Source: Porticoccus sp963974675 (lineage in GTDB: Bacteria; Pseudomonadota; Gammaproteobacteria; Pseudomonadales; Porticoccaceae). From it: a stretch of DNA of 64,000 nt. The notes below the pieces were generated by a model. That model did not search any database and was not told the origin of the DNA. It saw nothing but the letters and a program-made list of their open reading frames with translations. The stretch is taken from contig CAXBDQ010000001.1 of assembly GCA_963974675.1 (NCBI GenBank), positions 62,001 through 126,000 on the forward strand, in the 5' to 3' direction. A program made the position numbers and the translations under genes. Every line of letters starts with the position of its first letter. The first letter of the stretch is position 1. Of this stretch, positions 43,664 through 53,316 are shown one piece after another.

Positions 43664-46469
43664 ACGACACCCCACTTTGGGTACCACGGTGTTCAGGGTT
43701 GGGGGCGTTAGGATTATCCGTGGCAATGAGCTGGGGCTTGCGACGCTGCCAATCTTCCGCTTTTTGCAGCAATGCCATTGAACCAACCACCAATGACTCC
43801 GTTCCCGGCATTCCCCGGGTAAAGCCAACACAGCCTTTTGCCAATGAAGAATCGACCAACACTTCCAATGAAACCTTTGTGTCACCGGCTATCACATCAA
43901 CACCATCACCATCGGAAACTTGAAGCTTGCTCGCATCGTCTGAGCACATGATGACCTGAGCATCACCAGCCAACTCAGCAATGGCACGAGCCTGGAGGCT
44001 CAATTCATCGCTGCCAAAAACCCGATAAACGGGAACCAACAACGCTCCAGCACTTGACGGCTGAAAGGCATTAGGCACAGAACAGTTATGCAAATCTACG
44101 CCCTGACCAGGGGAAATTAATCGTACTCCCGCTGATCCACCCTTAATTTCACCACCTGCTTCATGCTGAAATTTTTGTATGGACTGATTGGAGTTCCAAC
44201 CTGGAGACCAGCTATAGGACATCAATGAACTAGGAAGACCAACATTCAAACCTTCCATACTGTACGACAATGGTGTTTCATCATCTGTCGGCTGCTTGGG
44301 CTCATGAACCGACACATTGGCTCGCATAGCAGTACGACCGCTGTAGCGGGCGGGTTGCCGAGGTATTTTTAACCCGTGATTCCGGAACAGGTGATCTGGT
44401 GCGGCAGAAGCAATATTAGATAATGCGGATATATCCTGAGCACAGGCCTGTTCCACCTGGTCAAAATGCGCCAATTGATCAAACCCCGACAACCCCAATA
44501 CCTGACCAAGCTCGGACAACCACTGCCAACTGGCAAGACGGTCATCTGCTCCCACAAATACCGGATAATAACGCTGAGCCCGCCCCTCACTACTGATCAA
44601 CGTACCTTCTGACTCAGCGAAAGTTGCAGCAGGCAGGGCAACGTGTGACTTTGACAAGGTGGCATTATCCAAAGAGTCCAAAACGACAAGCTGCTTGATA
44701 TTACCCAGCATCTGATCAATTTTTTCAGCAGCTACCCGTCGATAAAGATCATTTTCAAGAACAATCAAGGTATCAATATCACCTTGGGCAGCACGCTCGG
44801 CCAGCTCATCAAACCCCACACCTTCGCCATCATCCACCATGGCTACGCCGAGGCTATTACATTCCGGGACGCTCAGGCTAAGCATTACATTCTTCTCTTC
44901 AGACTGCTCAGACAACAGAGCCTCCGCCACAGCGGCAGCACTCTCTAGGACTGAAGCATTTAATAAGCTGACACCGGAAACAATTAATGGGTTTTTCGCG
45001 GCTTTTAACGCCGAAGCGATGGTGCTCGCCAGTGCCGCTATCGCAGTATCGACGCCATCTAAGCGACGCCCGGCTATTTCCGCCGCTACAGCAAACCCCA
45101 AGCGAGCAATATCATCCGGCGCCAGAGAAACACTACTCTCAGCAATATCACTGAGGCGACTTTCGTGAACTCCGGCAATAAACACAGGGCTGTACTGATC
45201 TTGCGCCAGATTCCGTATCGCAGCATCCATCCATGGTTCCAGATGCATATCCGCCGCCAATTCACGTGCTTTACTGCGGGCTGCCTGGCGAAGTGCTAAA
45301 GCCAAACGGGGGGCGGTATTGCTGACATCCTCACCAAGAATTAACACCGCATCAGCAGATTCAATTTGATGAAGAGAAGGACTAATAGCACGAGTATGAC
45401 TGAGTGTATCGACAACCTGCTGAACTAAAGCACATTCCGAATCACCCATGCCTGTAGAAAAATGTTTACTCCCTACAAACCGACGCAATAGGTAATTTGC
45501 CTCTACCGAGGCACGAGGAGACCCTATGCCAGCAACAGTTCCCTGCTGGCACAAACTCGCCACCTCGCTCAAGGCGTCGTCTGCTTTGATGGCACGGTAA
45601 CTACCATCTTCCTGCCGAACGCCGGCAAAATTGAGTCGGGAGTCACTGTTGACAAAATCAGCACCAAATCGGCCGCGATCACATAAAAAATAACCGTTTA
45701 CTTCATGATTGAACCGGTTCTGGATACGCTTTAGTTTGCCGTAGCGTTCGCCAGGAGACGTGTTGCAACCCACCGCACAACCGACACAAATGGAGGGGGC
45801 CGACTGTAAGTCCCACTTACGGCTGTAATCGTTAAGTAGTGGTTTATCGGTAAACACGCCGGTAGGACAAACTTCCACTAGATTTCCGGCAAATTCACTT
45901 TGCAACACACCGTCTCGATGCCGCCCAAAATACACGTGATCGTGCGAAGCCAGTGCCGCCAAATCTGTACCGCCAGCATAGTCTTGATAAAAACGTACAC
46001 AGCGGTAACAACTGATACAGCGATTCATTTCGTGGTTAATCAGTGGTCCCAAATACTGATTGCGGTGGGTATTCTTTTTACCGCGATAACTACGGTCACG
46101 GTGGCCAACCATTACTGTCATATCCTGTAAGTGACACTCGCCACCTTCGGCACACACAGGGCAATCGTGGGGATGATTTAACATCAATGATTCAACGACA
46201 GACTTTCTGAATTCACTGGCAGTTTCGCCCTGGAGAGATAACCTTGCACCCTCAGTCACAGGCGTCATACAACCCATAACGATACGACCCCGGGTATCTT
46301 CTTCATTTTGATATTGCACCATGGCACATTGGCGACAGGAGCCAATGGAACCCATGGAGGGATGCCAACAAAAATAAGGCAAATCCAACCCCAAGTTAAG
46401 GCAGGCTTCCAGGAGGTTTTTACCTTCCTCCACCTCGTAAGCTGTTCCATCAATGTAGATAGTCGGCAT
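43656..46469 (-). CDS. nuoG: NADH-quinone oxidoreductase subunit G
   Basis: A 937-residue peripheral-arm subunit. Start is ATG 46469 (MPTIYIDGTAYEVEEG), sharing a base with the nuoF stop. The N-terminal ferredoxin-like domain has the 2Fe-2S Cys set (FCWHPSMGSIGSCRQCAM). CPVCAEGGECHLQD precedes the His-Cys region, CISCYRCVRF is a 4Fe-4S motif, and CVGCAVGCN holds the Cys of the extra N7-type cluster. A long molybdopterin-oxidoreductase-like domain follows, without catalysis in this family. Length is close to the E. coli value (about 908). Confidence 0.96.
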   Translation of the reverse strand: MPTIYIDGTAYEVEEGKNLLEACLNLGLDLPYFCWHPSMGSIGSCRQCAMVQYQNEEDTRGRIVMGCMTPVTEGARLSLQGETASEFRKSVVESLMLNHPHDCPVCAEGGECHLQDMTVMVGHRDRSYRGKKNTHRNQYLGPLINHEMNRCISCYRCVRFYQDYAGGTDLAALASHDHVYFGRHRDGVLQSEFAGNLVEVCPTGVFTDKPLLNDYSRKWDLQSAPSICVGCAVGCNTSPGERYGKLKRIQNRFNHEVNGYFLCDRGRFGADFVNSDSRLNFAGVRQEDGSYRAIKADDALSEVASLCQQGTVAGIGSPRASVEANYLLRRFVGSKHFSTGMGDSECALVQQVVDTLSHTRAISPSLHQIESADAVLILGEDVSNTAPRLALALRQAARSKARELAADMHLEPWMDAAIRNLAQDQYSPVFIAGVHESRLSDIAESSVSLAPDDIARLGFAVAAEIAGRRLDGVDTAIAALASTIASALKAAKNPLIVSGVSLLNASVLESAAAVAEALLSEQSEEKNVMLSLSVPECNSLGVAMVDDGEGVGFDELAERAAQGDIDTLIVLENDLYRRVAAEKIDQMLGNIKQLVVLDSLDNATLSKSHVALPAATFAESEGTLISSEGRAQRYYPVFVGADDRLASWQWLSELGQVLGLSGFDQLAHFDQVEQACAQDISALSNIASAAPDHLFRNHGLKIPRQPARYSGRTAMRANVSVHEPKQPTDDETPLSYSMEGLNVGLPSSLMSYSWSPGWNSNQSIQKFQHEAGGEIKGGSAGVRLISPGQGVDLHNCSVPNAFQPSSAGALLVPVYRVFGSDELSLQARAIAELAGDAQVIMCSDDASKLQVSDGDGVDVIAGDTKVSLEVLVDSSLAKGCVGFTRGMPGTESLVVGSMALLQKAEDWQRRKPQLIATDNPNAPNPEHRGTQSGVSYV

Positions 46470-47824
46470 TAGGCGCTCTCCCCCTGGGCTTTTATATCTA
46501 GAGCTTTTATGTCCAAAGCATAGGGACAACACCCTTGCTCAACATGGGCCTCAAAATCACTCTGAAAATATTTCAGTGCACTCTGTAATGGCTCCATAGC
46601 ACCGGGAGCCAATGCACAGTGGGTATTGCCAATGGCCCCAATGTATTTGACTTGTCGTAACAAGGTTTCAAGATCTTCCTTGCGACCCCGACCTGCTTCG
46701 ATGTCCTCCAACACTTGTCGGGTCCAGGGCAAGCCTTCGCGACAGGGGGTACAGAAACCACAGGATTCATGGGCAAAGAAACGAATAAGATTCAGCACCA
46801 TGCCCACTGGGCATGTTTTATCATCCAAAATAATCATGGTGCCAGTGCCCATGCGGCTGCCCGCAGCCCCAATAGACCCATAGTCCATGGGCAAATCGAG
46901 ATGTTCTTCTACCAGGAAATCTGTTGAGCCTCCGCCTGGCAAAAACCCTTTTAGCTTCCGGCCTTCCACCATGCCACCGGCATACTGCTCAAGAATTTCT
47001 CTAACAGGTGTCCCTATGGGTAGCTCCCAACACCCGGGATTTTTCACATAACCACTGGCACCATACAATTTGGTACCAGCATCTTCACCAAGGCCTAATG
47101 ACTGAAACCACTCTGGGCCTTTATCGATAATATGAGGGATATTACACAGGGTTTCGACGTTGTTGACGATGGTTGGACGCCCCCATAACCCACTCACTTG
47201 GGGGAAAGGTGGCTTGGCTCGAGGATTTGCACGCTTACCCTCTAAAGCATTTATCAGAGCTGTCTCTTCGCCGCAAATATAACGGCCTGCACTGGTATGA
47301 ACATGCATTTCAAGGTCATAACCACTGCCTAAAATATTTTCTCCCAGATAGCCTTTTTTATAGCAATCGGCCAACGCCTGCTCCAGGCGTTCAATGGCCA
47401 CAACATATTCACCACGAATAAAGATATAGGAAAGATCAGCCTCAATTGTGTAGGCAGCTAATATCATGCCCTCAATTAGCTGATGGGGATCACACTCCAT
47501 TAACAGTCGATCTTTAAAAGTCCCGGGTTCCATTTCATCGGCATTACAGACCAAGTATTTGTGCCCAGGACTACACTTTTCGCCCATGGGGACAAAGCTC
47601 CACTTCATTCCAGTGGGAAAACCGGCGCCACCTCGCCCCCTCAGATTTGATGCTTTAATCACTTCCAGGCAATCATTAGAAGACATACCTGACATCACTT
47701 TATGAAGTGCTCTATATCCACCGTTGGCCTCATAGGCTGCCATATCTGTTGGAGCCAGATCTGGACCAATATTCCGGGTGAGGACTTTTTCATTCATAGC
47801 TGTTTTTGTAGAAGAGTCGTCCAT
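46469..47824 (-). CDS. nuoF: NADH-quinone oxidoreductase subunit F
   Basis: A 451-residue flavoprotein that binds NADH and FMN and passes electrons to cluster N3. LRGRGGAGFPTGMKWSF is the glycine-rich NADH/FMN loop, and SCGFCTPCREG plus THCALAPGA supply the 4Fe-4S Cys. Start at ATG 47824, sharing one base with the nuoE stop (TGATG); AGGAGAGG lies just ahead. Confidence 0.97.
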   Translation of the reverse strand: MDDSSTKTAMNEKVLTRNIGPDLAPTDMAAYEANGGYRALHKVMSGMSSNDCLEVIKASNLRGRGGAGFPTGMKWSFVPMGEKCSPGHKYLVCNADEMEPGTFKDRLLMECDPHQLIEGMILAAYTIEADLSYIFIRGEYVVAIERLEQALADCYKKGYLGENILGSGYDLEMHVHTSAGRYICGEETALINALEGKRANPRAKPPFPQVSGLWGRPTIVNNVETLCNIPHIIDKGPEWFQSLGLGEDAGTKLYGASGYVKNPGCWELPIGTPVREILEQYAGGMVEGRKLKGFLPGGGSTDFLVEEHLDLPMDYGSIGAAGSRMGTGTMIILDDKTCPVGMVLNLIRFFAHESCGFCTPCREGLPWTRQVLEDIEAGRGRKEDLETLLRQVKYIGAIGNTHCALAPGAMEPLQSALKYFQSDFEAHVEQGCCPYALDIKALDIKAQGESA

Positions 47825-48339
47825 CAAGCGTCCTCTCCTTTACCCATTTTTTTGGAAAAAATTTGATCAATTTTTTCATTGTTCAAATTGGTATGCAGGT
47901 CATCGCCCACCATCATCACTGGCGCTTTGTCACAGGCACCTAGGCAAGGTACGGGAATCAACGTGTACTGGTTGTCCCCAGTGGTTTCACCGTAATCCAC
48001 GCCCAACGTTTCAGAAATTTTTTGTTTAATACCCTCACAACCTCTAATCCAGCAACTCACGCTGTCGCAAAACAGCACCACTTTTTCACCAACCGGTTGC
48101 CGATAAATTAAGTTGTAAAACGTTGCTACCCCCTCAAGGGCTTCGGGGGACATTTCCAGATAACGGGCAATGGCAACCAAAGATTCATCAGAAATCCAAC
48201 CACGCTGACGTTGGACAATTTTCAACGCATCGATGGCAGCACCGGATCTCTGTGGCATATGGGCCAGCTCTGCATCTATCTGTTGAATTTCTTCCGCAGA
48301 CAATGCGATATCAGACTGAATTAACTGCTGCTCACTCAT
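47824..48339 (-). CDS. nuoE: NADH-quinone oxidoreductase subunit E
   Basis: A 171-residue thioredoxin-like subunit with a 2Fe-2S cluster. The four ligands are in FCDSVSCWIRG and VPCLGACDKAP. The N-terminal helical part (GAAIDALKIVQRQRGWISDE) is typical. Overlaps nuoCD by ATGA. Confidence 0.96.
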   Translation of the reverse strand: MSEQQLIQSDIALSAEEIQQIDAELAHMPQRSGAAIDALKIVQRQRGWISDESLVAIARYLEMSPEALEGVATFYNLIYRQPVGEKVVLFCDSVSCWIRGCEGIKQKISETLGVDYGETTGDNQYTLIPVPCLGACDKAPVMMVGDDLHTNLNNEKIDQIFSKKMGKGEDA

Positions 48340-50087
48340 CGGTCTACATCCGCCATAACAAAATCGATGCTGGCAATAATTGTGATCAAGTCTGCAATCA
48401 TCAGCCCGCGACTAATTAAAGGAATTTGCTGTAAATGGGGAAAAGACGGCGTTCTTATTCGGGTGCGATAGGACATCGTTCCACCATCACTAATCAGGTG
48501 ATAGCTGTTGTGGCCTTTTGTCGCCTCGATTAATTGGGTCGCTTCACCTGTCGGAATAACAGGACCCCAGCTGACATTGAGAAAATGGTGAATCAGCGTT
48601 TCAATATCTTGCATGGTCCGTTCTTTTGGCGGCGGCGTGGTTAATCGATGATCACTTTTATATGGCCCCTCAGGCATGTTATCCAGACACTGTCGAATAA
48701 TGCGCAAGCTTTGACGGATCTCTTCAATTCTCACCACAGCCCGGTCATAGGAATCGCCGTTATTGCCCACTGGCACTTCGAAATCGAATTGATCGTAACC
48801 GCCATAGGGGCGATCCCTACGCAGATCCCAATCCATTCCAGTCGCCCGCAAACCGGGTCCGGTAACCCCCCAATCAATCGCTTCTTGTTGGGTATAACGA
48901 CCAACACCCATCGCGCGCTTTTGCAAAATTTTATTCTGCATTGCCATCTTGTCGTAGTGGTCTAGCCGTGCTGGTAAGGCGTCGATAAAATCACGCACCA
49001 TTTTTTCCCAGCCATTAGGCAGGTCTTGTGCCACACCACCAATTCGGAACCAAGCCGGGTGCATTCGACCACCGGTAATCGCCTCGACAATACCGAACAA
49101 TCGCTCTCGGTCGGCAAACATGTAAAACACCGGCGACATTTGCCCCACGTCCTGAGCAAAAGTGCCATAGAACACTAGGTGACTGGAGATACGAAACAAC
49201 TCAGACATCATAATGCGGATGACTTTAGCGCGATCAGGCACCTGAATACCTGCCAGTTTTTCTACCGACATCACATAGGCAAGGTTATTCATAACCCCAC
49301 CCAGATAATCGATACGATCCGTGTAAGGAATGAAGCTATGCCAGGTCTGGCGTTCACCCATTTTTTCTGCACCGCGGTGGTGGTAACCAATATCGGGAAC
49401 CGCATCCACCACAATTTCACCATCGAGCTGCAATGCTATTCGGAATACCCCGTGGACACTGGGATGGTTGGGACCCAAATTAAGAAACATGAATTCGGTG
49501 TCATCAGTTTTTTGTTCCATACCCCATTGTTCTGGGCGGAACCGCAATGCCTCTTGCTCCCTGTCCTGCTTTTCCTGATCCAAGCTAAACGGCTCCATTT
49601 CCGTAGCTCTTGCCGGGTGGTCCTTACGAAGTGGATGTCCTTCCCAGGTGGGTGGCATCAAAATGCGATATAGGTTGGGGTGACCACTGAAGTCGATGCC
49701 AAACATGTCCCAAACTTCGCGTTCATACCAATTGGCATTCGGCCAGATATCGACGATGGTGGGCACTTGGATGTCCGGCTCGACCAATGCCACTTTGATC
49801 CGAACATCTTCATTGCGGCTAAAAGACAGCAGGTGATAAACCACGGTGAAATCTGCCCCTGGCTGACCTTCACGGTGGACTCTTAACCGCTCATCGATAC
49901 CAAACAGATCATGGAGCATGGGGAATTTTGGCTTAAGATACCGGAGAATATATTGGAGTTTGCCTTTATCCACCCAAAGGGTAGTAATACCATCTGCGCA
50001 AACCTGAACCTTAAAACAGCCCTCACCAAACCGTTCATACAGCTCGGCAATAATGCCTGTTTGTTGCAGGGTTTCAGTTGCTTGCAT
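48336..50087 (-). CDS. nuoC/nuoD: Fused NADH-quinone oxidoreductase subunit C/D
   Basis: A 583-residue fusion of the 30-kDa (NuoC, residues about 1-170) and 49-kDa (NuoD, about 190-583) subunits, as in E. coli and pseudomonads. WYEREVWDMFGIDFSGHPNL is the NuoC signature. FLNLGPNHPSVHGVFRI, with the quinone-site His, and the preceding NuoD start mark the second half. The C-terminus ends IIASIDFVMADVDR. 77 bp downstream of nuoB. Confidence 0.97.
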   Translation of the reverse strand: MQATETLQQTGIIAELYERFGEGCFKVQVCADGITTLWVDKGKLQYILRYLKPKFPMLHDLFGIDERLRVHREGQPGADFTVVYHLLSFSRNEDVRIKVALVEPDIQVPTIVDIWPNANWYEREVWDMFGIDFSGHPNLYRILMPPTWEGHPLRKDHPARATEMEPFSLDQEKQDREQEALRFRPEQWGMEQKTDDTEFMFLNLGPNHPSVHGVFRIALQLDGEIVVDAVPDIGYHHRGAEKMGERQTWHSFIPYTDRIDYLGGVMNNLAYVMSVEKLAGIQVPDRAKVIRIMMSELFRISSHLVFYGTFAQDVGQMSPVFYMFADRERLFGIVEAITGGRMHPAWFRIGGVAQDLPNGWEKMVRDFIDALPARLDHYDKMAMQNKILQKRAMGVGRYTQQEAIDWGVTGPGLRATGMDWDLRRDRPYGGYDQFDFEVPVGNNGDSYDRAVVRIEEIRQSLRIIRQCLDNMPEGPYKSDHRLTTPPPKERTMQDIETLIHHFLNVSWGPVIPTGEATQLIEATKGHNSYHLISDGGTMSYRTRIRTPSFPHLQQIPLISRGLMIADLITIIASIDFVMADVDR

Positions 50088-50164
50088 ACATCTATCCCAG
50101 TTTATTTTTATCGTATTCTTTTCTTATCTATTCCCTTACGTAAGTTCCTAAATACACCACTGAA

Positions 50165-50839
50165 TTAGACATCCTTAGGATCTCGTAACTCTGTAGTTTT
50201 CATTCTTTCTTCAGTTAATAAATCTCGCTGACTAATAGGCGCAGGCTTAACCACAGTCTGGTCACCTACCATCCAACTAAGTGGCCGGCGTTCTTTGCCC
50301 ACAGCCTCTTGCAACATAACCAATCCTTGCATCAATGCTTCAGGTCTTGGCGGGCAGCCAGGCACGTACACATCGACAGGAATAAATTTATCCACACCCT
50401 GAACGACGGAGTAAATGTCATACATTCCCCCAGAGTTGGCACAGGAACCCATGGAAATAATCCATCGTGGTTCCAAAAGTTGTTCATAAAGACGCTGAAT
50501 TACAGGGGCCATTTTTAAAAAACAGGTGCCTGAGATGACCATTAAATCTGCCTGCCTCGGTGTGGCACGTATCACTTCGGAGCCAAAACGTGCAATGTCA
50601 TGGCGGCTGGTAAACGATGTCGCCATCTCCACGTAACAGCAAGACAGCCCAAAATTAAACGGCCAAAGAGAATGGCCACGACCCCAGGCGATTAAGTCTT
50701 CTAATTTAGCAAAACACACATTGCGACGCACATGGTCTTCTATCGGGTCGTTACTAATGACCGCTCCATCATCGTTCAAATTATTGCTATTAGCTGTGCT
50801 CGCAATAACCTCATCTGGCCGAGTTAAACTCCACTTCAT
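50165..50839 (-). CDS. nuoB: NADH-quinone oxidoreductase subunit B
   Basis: A 224-residue subunit carrying terminal cluster N2. Ligands are the tandem Cys of FGLSCCYVEMA, the Cys of SMGSCANSGGMYD and of VPGCPPRPEA. FIPVDVYVPGCPPRP is typical. There is one extra Cys in VISGTCFLKMAP, where the family usually has another residue. It is separated from nuoA by an unusually long 216-bp gap. Confidence 0.97.
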   Translation of the reverse strand: MKWSLTRPDEVIASTANSNNLNDDGAVISNDPIEDHVRRNVCFAKLEDLIAWGRGHSLWPFNFGLSCCYVEMATSFTSRHDIARFGSEVIRATPRQADLMVISGTCFLKMAPVIQRLYEQLLEPRWIISMGSCANSGGMYDIYSVVQGVDKFIPVDVYVPGCPPRPEALMQGLVMLQEAVGKERRPLSWMVGDQTVVKPAPISQRDLLTEERMKTTELRDPKDV

Positions 50840-50924
50840 TTGTTGATTCCTCGGGGCCTGCTAATGCTATTGAAGATATCACTGCTGATTGATATTTTTT
50901 CCTTCCGCAAAGCGTTGTGAGCGC

Positions 50925-50942
50925 TGTGTAACCAGTTACACA
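50925..50942. repeat. Inverted repeat in the nuoA-nuoB gap
   Basis: TGTGTAAC-CA-GTTACACA has perfect 8-bp arms with a 2-nt centre. A second small stem AGCG...CGCT lies beside it at 50911-50925. There is no T-run. It may be an operator or mRNA-processing site within the otherwise tightly packed operon. Confidence 0.45.
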
Positions 50943-51055
50943 AGCAAGCAACAACACAGTGGAAGGGGAAAATAGCTTCAGCCCTACGGGTTATGGCTAA
51001 AAACTCACCACACTTCGTTATTCGTCGTTCATTTGGAATAACCAAACTTCCCTCC

Positions 51056-51505
51056 TCATGCCTTGTCTGGTGAGCTTTTAGTCATAACAGAGACATCTTC
51101 AATAGCATTAGCAGGCCCTAGTCCAACGCGAGTTTTAGCACCCCAATCCAAAGCACCCGAGCGCCATTCGTAAACAAGTGCTATCACTAAAATGAGCACA
51201 AACACCATGATGGCGAGGTAACCCGACCAACCCAATTCAAAAAAGGCGATGGCCCAGGCAAAGATAAATACGGTTTCGAGATCGAAGATCACAAAGAAAA
51301 TAGCTATCAGATAAAATTCGACGGAGATACGAACCTGTGAGTTACCTACGGAGACAATGCCCGACTCAAAAGTATCACCAGTAGCATGATCCATTCGTCG
51401 CTGACCTAGTAACCACGATAAGCCCATCATGGTCAAAACCAACATGATCACCATGCCAAAATAAACCACCAGAGGCCAAAGCTCGCCAGACTGAGTCGTA
51501 TTCAC
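51056..51505 (-). CDS. nuoA: NADH-quinone oxidoreductase subunit A
   Basis: A 149-residue membrane subunit with three helices. The conserved ESGIVSVGNSQVRISVEFYL loop and FVIFDLETVFIFAWAIAFFE stretch are complex I subunit A hallmarks. I prefer GTG 51505 (reads MNTTQSGELWP), with GGAGGG 7 nt ahead, to GTG 51520, which overlaps that Shine-Dalgarno. First gene of the nuo operon. Confidence 0.94.
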   Translation of the reverse strand: MNTTQSGELWPLVVYFGMVIMLVLTMMGLSWLLGQRRMDHATGDTFESGIVSVGNSQVRISVEFYLIAIFFVIFDLETVFIFAWAIAFFELGWSGYLAIMVFVLILVIALVYEWRSGALDWGAKTRVGLGPANAIEDVSVMTKSSPDKA

Positions 51506-51981
51506 TAGAACGCCCTCCACAAGTTTGTGAGGACAGATTGAAAATTAAAACGAGACAACATCACATCATGAGAATTCTCCAACGCTGATGCCGAAAGAAC
51601 TGACAGAATAGTATGAATAGAAAAAAATTTACCCGGTTGACCCGGAACAAACTTACACACGAACGGTAATTTACCCCTCAACAGTCCTGACATTTTAGCT
51701 CCGATGTTTCGAAGGCCACCCATTCGATCTTTCTAACCGAACAGTACATCGGCCTGAGTATTTTTTATTTACACCGTCAATGATGAAAACTGTAGAAGTG
51801 ATATTGAGAAAAGGCAAATACGTTAGCTACTTTTAATCATAACCAATAGTATTTTTAAGTTTGATTGGAATCTAAAAAAAGAAAATATGTACACAGAAGC
51901 GCACTGGGAGCGTCTAGAAACCAGCCAGAAAAAGCACGAAACAGCTCGGGTATGCTTAGTACTTTTTCTGACAATAACTAC
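51506..51981. other. Intergenic region between purA and nuoA
   Basis: About 475 bp. It must hold the nuo promoter on the minus strand, but I see no convincing -35/-10 pair, and no tRNA or secG as found upstream of nuoA in some relatives. A 72-codon minus frame at 51505-51723 and a 32-codon plus frame near 51885 have no support. Confidence 0.5.
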
Positions 51982-53274
51982 TTAGGCAAAGGGATGGCGC
52001 AGAACAATCGTTTCAACGCGATCGGGGCCGGTTGAAACAATATCCACTGGCGTCTTCAAAATTTCTTCAATACGAGCAATATAAGCTCGTGCATTGGATG
52101 GCAGCTCATCCAAGGACTTTGCACCTACAGTGGACTCAGTCCAACCCGGCATTTCTTCATAGACTGGAATCAAGCCTTCATAATCATCAGCATGGCTGGG
52201 AATCCCCGCATCGTTGCCATCGACATCGGTATAGGCAATGCAAAGTTTAATGCCCTCAAGGCCATCTAGAACATCCAGTTTGGTCAAACAAATACCAGAA
52301 ACAGAGTTAATACGAATAGCCTGCTTAAGCGCTACAGCATCAAACCATCCACAACGGCGCTCCCTACCCGTCGTTGCACCAAACTCATGGCCTTTTTCGC
52401 CCAAGTGTTTTCCTACGGCACAGAATAACTCTGTAGGAAAAGGTCCGGAGCCAACACGCGTGGTGTAGGCCTTGGTGATACCCAGCACATAATCAAGGTA
52501 AAGAGGACCAAAGCCACTACCTGTAGCCGTACTACCCGCTGTAGTGTTTGACGAGGTTACAAAGGGATAAGTACCGTGATCAATATCCAGCAATGACCCC
52601 TGGGCACCCTCAAACATAATGTTATCGCCACGCTCACGGGTACTGTGCAATACACCAGTAACATCAGCGACCATGGATTCCAGCTCGTCAGCCCAACCCT
52701 CGGCCTTGCCTAGAGTATCCTCATAATCTACCGCATCTTCACCATAGAAAGATGTCAGCATGAAGTTGTGATAGTCCATCAACTCTTTTAACTTGGCGGC
52801 AAACTTCTCACGGTTAAACATATCGCCCAAGCGCAATCCGCGTCGAGCCACTTTATCTTCATAAGCAGGACCAATACCTCGTCCAGTAGTGCCAATTTTA
52901 GCCTCACCCCGCGCGCGTTCACGAGCCTGATCCAGAGCAATATGAATGGGTAAAATTAACGGACAGGCAGGGGAAAGTTTCAACCTTTCACGTACGGGAA
53001 CACCCTGCTCCTTTAATTCTGCCATTTCTTTCAGCAGCGCCTCTGGTGAGAGCACAACACCATTGCCAATCAAACAGGTAACATTGTCACGAAGAATACC
53101 GGAAGGAATCAGATGTAATACCGTTTTCTTACCATCAATGACCAGTGTGTGACCTGCATTGTGACCACCTTGAAACCGCACCACCACAGAGGCCTGATCT
53201 GTCAGCAAATCAACAATTTTACCCTTGCCTTCGTCACCCCATTGGGTGCCAAGTACCACGACATTCTTACCCAT
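51982..53274 (-). CDS. purA: Adenylosuccinate synthetase
   Basis: A 430-residue GTP-dependent enzyme joining IMP and aspartate in AMP synthesis. GTQWGDEGKGKIVDLL is the P-loop; GHNAGHTLVIDG and TTGRGIGPAYEDKVAR follow; FEGAQGSLLDIDHGTYPFVT is the IMP-binding stretch. Full length. 42 bp after hisZ on the same strand. Confidence 0.97.
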   Translation of the reverse strand: MGKNVVVLGTQWGDEGKGKIVDLLTDQASVVVRFQGGHNAGHTLVIDGKKTVLHLIPSGILRDNVTCLIGNGVVLSPEALLKEMAELKEQGVPVRERLKLSPACPLILPIHIALDQARERARGEAKIGTTGRGIGPAYEDKVARRGLRLGDMFNREKFAAKLKELMDYHNFMLTSFYGEDAVDYEDTLGKAEGWADELESMVADVTGVLHSTRERGDNIMFEGAQGSLLDIDHGTYPFVTSSNTTAGSTATGSGFGPLYLDYVLGITKAYTTRVGSGPFPTELFCAVGKHLGEKGHEFGATTGRERRCGWFDAVALKQAIRINSVSGICLTKLDVLDGLEGIKLCIAYTDVDGNDAGIPSHADDYEGLIPVYEEMPGWTESTVGAKSLDELPSNARAYIARIEEILKTPVDIVSTGPDRVETIVLRHPFA

Positions 53275-53316
53275 CTGATTTCTCTAACCCACGTAAAAAC
53301 TATTAAATTTGTATTA

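Noticed and set aside
43664..43885. N-terminal extension of nuoH inside nuoG
   Set aside because: The extension overlaps conserved nuoG sequence in another frame; NuoH homology begins at ATG 43663.
51505..51723. 72-codon minus-strand frame upstream of nuoA
   Set aside because: It occupies the probable nuo promoter region, reaches the nuoA start, and shows no family features or good ribosome-binding site.
51506..51981. tRNA gene or secG upstream of nuoA, as in some gammaproteobacteria
   Set aside because: No T-arm-like GGTTCRAATCC, cloverleaf or SecG-like frame is visible.
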